NCBI RefSeq assembly: GCF_000715075.1
Contig: NC_134097.1
Span: 70,527,190-70,591,189, forward strand
Direction: 5' to 3'
Source of the DNA: Nicotiana tabacum
Taxonomy: Eukaryota > Streptophyta > Magnoliopsida > Solanales > Solanaceae
DNA: 64,000 nucleotides
The position numbers and the translations under genes are program-made. Below, one piece after another: positions 57,261 to 64,000 of the stretch. The notes below the pieces were generated by a model, which was given only the letters and a program-made list of their open reading frames with translations, did no database searches and was not told where the DNA came from. Every line of letters starts with the position of its first letter. Position 1 is the first letter of the stretch.

Positions 57261-58139
57261 ATCATATCACACAGGAGAAAATGACAAGAATACATGTACG
57301 TGATGAATAATTAACAAATGTGATGCACCTAGACTGGTAAAAGTGACATGTTAAGTATAGGCATGTGCAAAGTGTACTATCATTGCTTGAATTGGCAAAT
57401 CTCGTCACAAAATATCATTTATCAAGTTCATTCAGGGATTAAACCTCTACATAGCCTCTAAAATGGCTAAAATAGTTCACAACAATGTTAAAAATGTGAG
57501 AAACATCATAGCTTAAAGCGTAATAGTCAAATCTAGGCCTGAGCATGGATAAATACCGTCGGTGTTAGCATATGGGCTCAAACCCCACACATAGGCGCAC
57601 CCAATAGCACGTAGCTATCATAAAAATTCAGTCAATTAGTGCCTCAACCACGTTTAGATACGTTACTTACCTGAAACAAGCCAAAGTACTCCCTTCACAA
57701 TCCCTTCCCATGCGTATCAACCTACGGAAGGCCCGAATCTAGCTAAAATAACGTAATACTATCAATAAAGTCATAGGAAGTGATTCCAAAAGATAAAGAT
57801 AAGGTCTTTAACTCAAATCAAAAAGTCAACCCCGAACTCGCACCTTGGAACCCGACAAAATTCACAAATTATGAACACCCATTCAGTTACGAGTCCAACC
57901 ATACCAAAATCATCCAATTCCAACCATAAATCGCCCCTCAAATCCACAAATTGTACTCTCCAGCCCAAAAATCCCCAAATTCTAACTTAGATTCATGAGA
58001 AATAGGCGATATCAATTGTATTCAATATTAATGGACAAAAGTGGTTAAAAGTCACTTATCTCTTCAAATTAGATGGAACCCTCTCCAAAAATCTCCCTAG
58101 ACCGAACTTTAAAATCATAAAAAAAAGAGAAAAACAATC

Positions 58140-58525
58140 AAACCCTCATTTATAACACACTGCTAGCAATTTTGCTTTTGCGTCCTCCTTAATGCACTTG
58201 TGGTTTGCGGACAAAGTCTTGCTTCTGCGAAGATGACTTAAATACTGACCTGCCGCTTCTATGGCCAAAATCCCCCTTTTGCGGGTCCACTTCCGCGGCC
58301 TACCAAGTGTTTCTGCATGCCCGCACTTGCAGGAATCATCAACATCTACAGTTCCTACCCATCACTCTAAACTCCACTTTTGTGGAACGATCATCGCCCA
58401 CGCGGCTTCTCTTCAGTGGAACCCAGCTTGCATCTACAATAATCCCCAAGCCATAACCCTTCCACACTTGCGACACTCATGCCGTACCTCCAGCATCGCA
58501 TCTGCAGTCAAACCTACCACAGATG
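58140..58525 (-). repeat. TTCTGCGA / TTTGCGG word array in LTR-F
   Basis: Words TTGCTTCTGCGAAGATG, TTTTGCGGGTCCACTTC, CACTTGCAGG and ATCGCATCTGCAG recur irregularly. This is the same relative place as the CGCGAACG arrays of D and K but with different words. Confidence 0.55.
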
Positions 58526-59248
58526 TGGTTACACCAGCAACCCAAATTTTTCAACAATGCATTAAGTCCAACTTTTGATCTGTTAGCCATCCGTAATTCA
58601 CCCGAGGCCCCTGAGAACCCATCAAAATATACCAACACATCCTAAAACATCATACAAATTTAGTCGAAGCCTCAAATCACATCAAATAATATCAAAAACA
58701 CGAATCGCACCCTAATTCAACCCTATTGAAACTAATCAAATTCCAACTTCTAAAATCGATGTTGAAACCTATCGAATCATTCATATTAATCTCAAATATT
58801 GCACACAATTCATAAATAACACAGCTGACATATTCCAACTCCTAGAACTAAAATTCGAGCCCAATATCAATAAAGTCAATTCTTGGTCAAACTTCTCGAC
58901 CTTCCAAACTTTCAACTTTCCAACTTTTGCCAATTCAAGCCAAAACGACCTACGGGGCCTCAAAATAAATATCTGGACATACTCCTTAGTACAAAATTAC
59001 CATACGGAGCTATCAGAACCATCAAAACTCTATTTTGGAGTTGTTTACACATAAATTAATATTCAATCAATTCTTTCAACTTAAGCTTCCATCTTTGGGA
59101 CTAATTATCCCACTTCATTCCAAAACATCGCCGAAACCTAACCAACCACCCCGGCAAGTCATGTAACCACAAGTGAATATAGAACAAGCGATAAATAAAG
59201 GAATGGTTTTACAATATACAAGACCATTGGTCGGGTTGTCATAGCTCT

Positions 59249-59584
59249 CTTTGTATATAATATTCATCAATTGTTTTAATAGGAATACTTATTATTGTCA
59301 GTCTTAGAAGCATAAAGTGTCTCAAGATTTTCTCACAAACTTCTAGCATGTGTCTCATTCACAATATGATTTCACACATTATCTTCAATCTATTTTTTAA
59401 TATATCTACAAACATGTAAGTGCTCAAATTACCAATCCTCGTCAGACATGGACTCGGGTTTACTAGAGGAAAACACAGGTAAATATATCTTCTTGATAAA
59501 TAGAAGATCTTCAATCTTGCATTTCCAAATATGATAATTACTGTCATTTAAACAAACCATCTTACTCATATTTTCCTCCATCAT
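59249..59584 (-). pseudogene. gag: Copia gag N-terminus, element G
   Basis: From the ATG at 59584 (minus): MMEENMSKMVCLNDSNYHIW, then KCKIEDLLFIKKIYLPVF and MSDEDW. After a frameshift it reads NHIVNETHARSL and ENLETLYASKTDNNK, the UBN2-type gag core of Ty1/copia. Stops replace a Cys/Trp or two. The gene continues at 56238 after LTR-F. Confidence 0.85.
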
Positions 59585-60498
59585 TCAAATATAAAACCAC
59601 CAATCAATATAACCACAAGCTCAATTACCACTATACGCTGGAAAAAATAATCACAAGCAATGTACACGACAAGGTAGCAGTGAAATAATACCCAAGTCTA
59701 AATGTCCTAAATCGATTTGAACTAAGATAAGACAACAAACACTAGCATAAATGTGTTCAGGCAGCAGCTATACACACCAACAAATACATATAGGCAAGGT
59801 AAATAAACAATTACAAGAGACATCACTATTTAACGCCGAAAAAACTCTTCTATGTGAAGAGTAAAAAGATAAAGGACCAAAGTTCCACTATATTTACTAG
59901 AGAGTTACAAAGTTATCCAAAAGGATTATTATATCAATGTCAAATACGGAGAAACAATAGCTACAAATATACACCAAACCAAGTAAAGAAAACGAGAGAC
60001 ATTACCAAAAAATGAAGTGACCGTTCACGACCCAAAATTTGGAGTTACAGGACTCTAAATTATGCTCTGTCAATTTTCACTTGGAAATCAAGATGTGAAG
60101 AACACTCAATTCAAATTTGAGCTCGATCCGAAAATAGATGAAATGGAATCAAAATTTAAAGTCGTTTGCTCAAGCTGATTTTCCTGCAGAAGAATTTACA
60201 CACCCTCTCTCCTTTATTGTGTTGAAATTGGTTGTTGTATCTCAATCTCTCTAACCCCCAAATCAAACCTAAAGGTCTTTTACAGCTTGTTTGGATGATT
60301 GCTACCTATTTTATTGTATCGTATTATTACTTCAAAAACAATAATTATTTTATTTTTTGCCTAAAATTTATTGTATCGTTTTGTTAAATTCGTCATTATG
60401 TAACGATAAAAAGTACCACTTGATGGAACGACTGATTTAGTGTGATCACGTCGTTACCTCTCTTTTTTCTTTCTTGCTCTTTCTAGTTATTAAATAAT
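59585..60498. other. Probable 5' leader/LTR of G, plus a MITE-like scrap
   Basis: 59585-60280 has no coding frame. By position it should be the leader and 5' LTR of copia G, but without a partner LTR the ends cannot be set. About 60284-60460 (GCTTGTTTGGATGATTGC, TTTATTGTATCGTATTA, TAGTGTGATCACGTCGTTAC) looks like a known type of short Solanaceae repeat, possibly a MITE half; its other terminus is not visible. Confidence 0.3.
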
Positions 60499-61272
60499 TG
60501 ATACGATCCTAGATAGTCTGAGCAAAGTGGAGAATATTGAATATGACCCTGAATTATCTAGTGGACCGTTGACTCGCTTCAAGTCCAAGAACACTCGAGG
60601 GATGCATACTGAGGAGTTGCATAATCTTCAACAATTGACTAGAAGATGTTTCGAGAGTCACTTGGAAGATTTATGCAAAGAATACCATATTTGGAGTCTT
60701 GAGGACTCAAGACCCCAACTCAAAACATGTGAAATGGTTTCACCAACTGTTGGCTACGATTCAAGAGGGACTTGAAGAGAAAAGAAAATAAGCTTCTGGA
60801 ATTCGACACGGTTTAGTTGTGTGTCACGATTGGGGTTATAGTTGAAGTTACAATTTGGCCTGCGAGTTTTAAAAAAAATAACTTTAAAACTTTTCCTATT
60901 TATCTATTGAGTATTTATAATAGCCTAGGATTATTTCATTAGCCACTTAGCATATTTTGACATAAGAAACCTCTTGTGAGAGATTTGGAACCTCTTGGTT
61001 TGATTTCGACTTTGGATTACCTGCTTTCAAGAATTGGATTCTTGAGGGTTATCTTCTTCTCCTTTCTTTATATCTAGGGTTTCTAATTTGTCATTCTTGG
61101 GAGGCGATCAAATAGTTTATCAAATTTGAGACGTTCACTTAGGGTTCTATATTTTCTTCTATATCTCATTATTTATACTACTTTTGATTATCTTAATCAA
61201 ACTTTTCATTAGTTTTTCTTTAATTATTGTAAATTTTATATTTTATTGTTATATTTATCTCAGATCGTATCT
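60499..61272 (+). repeat. 5' LTR of gypsy element H
   Basis: It begins TGATACGATCCTAG, like the J LTR (TGATAGCATCCTAGG, minus). It ends near 61272, just before TGATGTCACAGCC (61275-61287), three mismatches from a tRNA-Met primer site. The 3' LTR is outside the window, so the ends are inferred. Confidence 0.5.
60527..60775 (+). pseudogene. pol C-terminal segment inside the H LTR
   Basis: The 82-codon frame reads NIEYDPELSSGPLTRFKSKN and HNLQQLTRRCFESHLEDLCK. The GPLTR motif is the usual last conserved motif at the C-terminus of pol in many plant gypsy elements. It starts 28 bases into the LTR. The simplest reading is that pol of this group ends within the 3' LTR, so each LTR carries this tail; the J LTRs show the same motif at the same place. 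An alternative is a remnant of a second element. Confidence 0.5.
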
Positions 61273-61764
61273 GTTGATGTCACAGCCGAGGCTCAGGTGT
61301 TGCTCTAACAAACCCACAATCCCCGGTCTTGAAATCAAGATTTGAATTAGTAATAAAAAGGCAAAAAAAAAGTATAGTTCTTATTTTCAACTAAACCCTA
61401 GTCGAGTTTTTTACAAAACAAAGACAAGAAAATTATTCTTGAGTTTCGAAAAAAATAAAAAAAAAACATTAATGAAGTGTTTCTTGTTGATTGTTGGTGG
61501 AAGATTACTTTTGGGTAAGAAAGATTCATTGGGGATTCTTGTTAAGGACGAACTAGTGCTAGTTATTCGTTCGTGCTTTTCTCATTATTTTCATAAAAAT
61601 TTCTTGGCTCAAGTCCTTAGTTTTTAAAAGTCTGTTCTTGATTACATAAACTCCACTCTTAGATTAATTTCAAGAAAACTCATTCTATCATAGGTGATTT
61701 ATGAGTTGAACTCAAACTTTAAGGATTTCCAAGAAGTGAGGAAGAGCTTATATACGAGTTAAAC
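61273..61764 (+). other. Primer site and leader of H
   Basis: Degenerate primer site at 61275-61287, then an untranslated leader of ~475 bp. The ORF 61439-61627 is not recognisable. Confidence 0.45.
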
Positions 61765-62935
61765 GTGAGAATACATAATTATAAGAGAATGTCTTGCGTT
61801 GAGGATAGTATCAATGGCACTAAGGCACCAACTCAATCTGGAGAAACTAATAAAATGTTGCAAGCTATGATGCAACAGATATCACATCTGACTTTGCTGG
61901 TAGAAAACTTGCATAGGGCTAATCGGACAATACCAGTAGCTTCGGCACCCATAGTACATCAAGGTCTACCTCAAGATGTGAGGAGGGATCCAACACAAGT
62001 AAGGGTACCTCCTCAATATGGCCCATATGAAGAATTTGAAGATAAAGATTTTGATGACTATATTGATTATGGTCATCAAGGCGTGAGAGGGGGTTGGAAA
62101 ACATCTAGGCATGGAAAAGAATTTTGGATGCGATAATGGAATCAACACAACCAAGATAAAGAAGTTGATAGAAACTTGGGAAGCATTAAGATGAAAATCC
62201 CTTCCTTTGAGGGAACAACTGACGTGGATGCATACTTGGAGTGGGAAGCAAAGGTGGAAAGAATTTAAAAAGTTCCTAACTACTTTGAGGAGAATAAAGT
62301 TCAAATGGCAGTTACTGAATTCAAGGGATATGCCTCTGCCTAGCTTGAAAGAACTAAGCTTGATCGTAGAAGGCTTGGTGGCAGACCAATTAAGATTTGG
62401 GAAAACTTGCAGAGAGCAATGATGGATAGATTTGTACCTTCACATTACCATAGAGAAATTATCAAGAAGTTGCACAGCTTGGTACAAGGTCACAAAAGTG
62501 TTGAAGAGTATCACAATACCATGAAGGTGCTTAAGATGAAGGCCAACCTAAATGAGGTCGAGGAAATCATCATGACTCAATTTCACAGTGGGTTGAACAA
62601 GGACATTACTAATCACATTGAACTTTCTAGGGATTGTCATTCTGTAGTAGAGATGTTGCACTTGGCTACTAAGGTAGAGGAGATACTTAGGGATCAAACA
62701 AGTCATCTTATGATAGTTGGAACAGAGATAGAACTACTTGGAGATCTTCTTGGAGTAAGAATAAAGAGGTAAAAACTGAAGTCAAACCATCTCAATCGGC
62801 TGAAAAGACTAAAAAGATGAGGGTTAAAGAGGGAGAGAACACTACTCAACCTAAACCTTACAGAAATTCGAGTTCTATTATGTTTCATATATGTCAGGGG
62901 AGGGGACATATGCAATATGAATGTCCTAACCGATG
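61765..62935 (+). pseudogene. gag: gag of gypsy element H
   Basis: 61765-62136 is an open N-terminal part (KMLQAMMQQISHLTLLVENL coiled stretch, acidic FEDKDFDDYIDY). Then, in shifted frames, IKMKIPSFEGTTDVDAYLEW starts the retrotransposon gag domain, and 62407-62772 continues it (MMDRFVPSHYHREIIKKLHS, KSVEEYHNTMKVLK, MTQFHSGLNKDITNHIEL). After another shift a knuckle reads FHICQGRGHMQYEC at about 62880-62925, with the first Cys of CCHC replaced by Phe. At least three frameshifts or stops. Confidence 0.85.
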
Positions 62936-63044
62936 AGCTATTTTGATTAAGGAGAATGGAGAATATGAATCTGATGATGGTGTGGAAGAATCTGATAGAG
63001 AGAGATCCAAAAATGGTATTACTACTTGTGAGAAGTAAGAGCCC

Positions 63045-63543
63045 ATGAGTGCATTGTTAGTTGTTAGGAGATTAATGCAGGTTTTATTGAAAGAGGGTGA
63101 TTCTGGCCAAAGGAAAAATTTATTCCATGCTAGATGTAACATTGGTCAAAGAATTTGTTCTGTGATTGTGGATAATGGAAGTTACAATAATGTGGCTAGT
63201 GTGTCTCTTGTTGAGAAGATGGGTCTTAGGACCATGAAGTATCCTCGTTCCTACTAGCTTCAAATGGTTGAATGATAGTGGGGAATTGAAAGTGAACAAG
63301 CAAGTTCTTCTTTGCATCAAAATTAGGAAGTATATGGATGAAATTTTATGTGATGTTGTACCTATGCAGTCTTGCCATCTATTACTGGGGAGACCATGGT
63401 CATATGATAGGAATGTGCTATATGAAGGGAGGAGTAATAGTTATACTCTTGAGCTAAATGGTAAAAAGTATCTCTTGAAGGCCTTAACTGTGTATGAAGA
63501 TCATAAAAAAATTAAACAATTGCATGGGGAGAAGGTCCGATAA
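63045..63543 (+). pseudogene. Retropepsin of gypsy element H
   Basis: 63045-63257 gives ICSVIVDNGSYNNVASVSLV, the D-[GN]-G-S protease active site, and EKMGLRTMKYPRSY. After a stop and shift, 63268-63543 gives VNKQVLLCIKIRKYMDEILC, VVPMQSCHLLLGRPWSYDRN and LLKALTVYEDHKKI. This is the common plant protease of gypsy pol, upstream of RT. Confidence 0.85.
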
Positions 63544-63699
63544 GAAAAAAGAAAGAATGGGCATAGAGGTAAAATTTCATTGAGATTGAGGAAAGTGAGG
63601 AAGCAAAAAAATTAGAGGGTATCCGAAAGAGGAAGAATGAATAGAAATCGAGTGATGGAGAGAGGAAAGAGGTGAAAGGAAGAGATTTGAACCTGAAGG

Positions 63700-64000
63700 A
63701 TTGGCACTACTTAGAGGGATTGAACACCAGATTGACTTTGTACCAGGATCTTAGATTCTGAAAAAATCGGCTTATAAGAGCAACCTAGAGGAGGCTAAGG
63801 AGCTTCAAAAACAAGTAGAGGAGTTTCTAAATAAGGAGTTCATGAGATAGAGAATGAGTCCTTATGATGTACCAGTCATTTTGGTACCAAAGAATGATGG
63901 GTCTTGACATATGTGTGTTGATTGTAGAGCTATCAACAAAATCACGGTAAAGTATCATTATCACATTCCTGATTGGATGATATATTGGATGAGTTACATG
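63700..64000 (+). pseudogene. Start of reverse transcriptase, element H (runs off window)
   Basis: The pieces show the pre-RT region (IDF/DFVPG-like at about 63725, in a shifted frame), then MSPYDVPVILVPKNDGS at 63855-63905, a stop, and MCVDCRAINKITVKYHYHIP, the first RT motifs (P-V-x-L-V-x-K-x-D-G and D-Y/C-R-x-L/I-N). The window ends just after the DDILDEL-type motif. Confidence 0.85.

Larger units (their letters stand above)
56239..59243 (-). repeat. Solo gypsy LTR-F (3.0 kb) in the copia gag
   Basis: Perfect duplication GCTCT (56234-56238, 59244-59248). Starts TGTCACGACCCAAAATACC, ends GGGTTGTCATA (CA to TA). No interior is present. Holds the 34-bp array and a diverged word array. Confidence 0.9.

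Noticed and set aside
60499..61272. Two tandem H elements sharing an LTR
   Set aside because: The pol tail before the primer site is better explained by pol ending within the LTR, since J LTRs show the same arrangement.

Overview
The window is plant nuclear DNA made almost entirely of nested, decayed transposable elements. I see no host protein gene, tRNA, rRNA or CRISPR. The LTR families, the RTE-type LINE with a (GTT)n tail and the Stowaway-type MITE suggest a large, repeat-rich Solanaceae genome, most likely Nicotiana. The species is inferred from memory of these families.

Layout. (1) 1-4586: 3' part of a non-autonomous Ty3/gypsy element, family 1 copy A, plus strand. (2) 4587-5601, 16622-16960 and 44818-45434: one long gypsy LTR (LTR-I, minus) split by two insertions. 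(3) 5602-16621: complete family 1 copy B, plus, target duplication GAACG/GAACT, with a Stowaway MITE in its 5' LTR. (4) 16961-44817: gypsy element J, minus, perfect duplication GACCC. It holds an RTE LINE (about 17805-24921, itself split by solo LTR-K 21118-24080 with duplication ATTAT), a protease relic with unidentified ORFs (24922-27397), and the long-LTR element D (27398-43465, plus, AAGAT/AGGAT), which in turn holds truncated element E (36472-42618, minus). (5) 45435-46248, 55878-56238 and 59249-59584: one copia gag-pol, minus, split by family 1 copy C (46249-55877, minus, perfect duplication TGTCT) and by solo LTR-F (56239-59243, GCTCT). (6) 60499-64000: 5' half of a further gypsy element H (LTR, gag, protease, start of RT) running off the window.

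The most interesting content is family 1. Copies B and C carry a tRNA-Lys-type primer site, gag and protease, but no reverse transcriptase, RNase H or integrase. In place of those domains they have tandem-repeat arrays and, on the opposite strand, what looks like an intron-containing antisense gene. That gene has its own TATA box, a ~78-bp tandem repeat upstream of the box, an N-terminal part resembling the plant 'putative gypsy type transposon' domain, and a C-terminal coiled coil. A second antisense TATA box lies near the 3' LTR. Because all three copies keep this arrangement, it belongs to the family and not to one accident.

Elements D and E are LARD-like (LTRs over 3 kb, non-coding interior). 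All coding regions here are broken by stops and frameshifts, so these elements are fossils.
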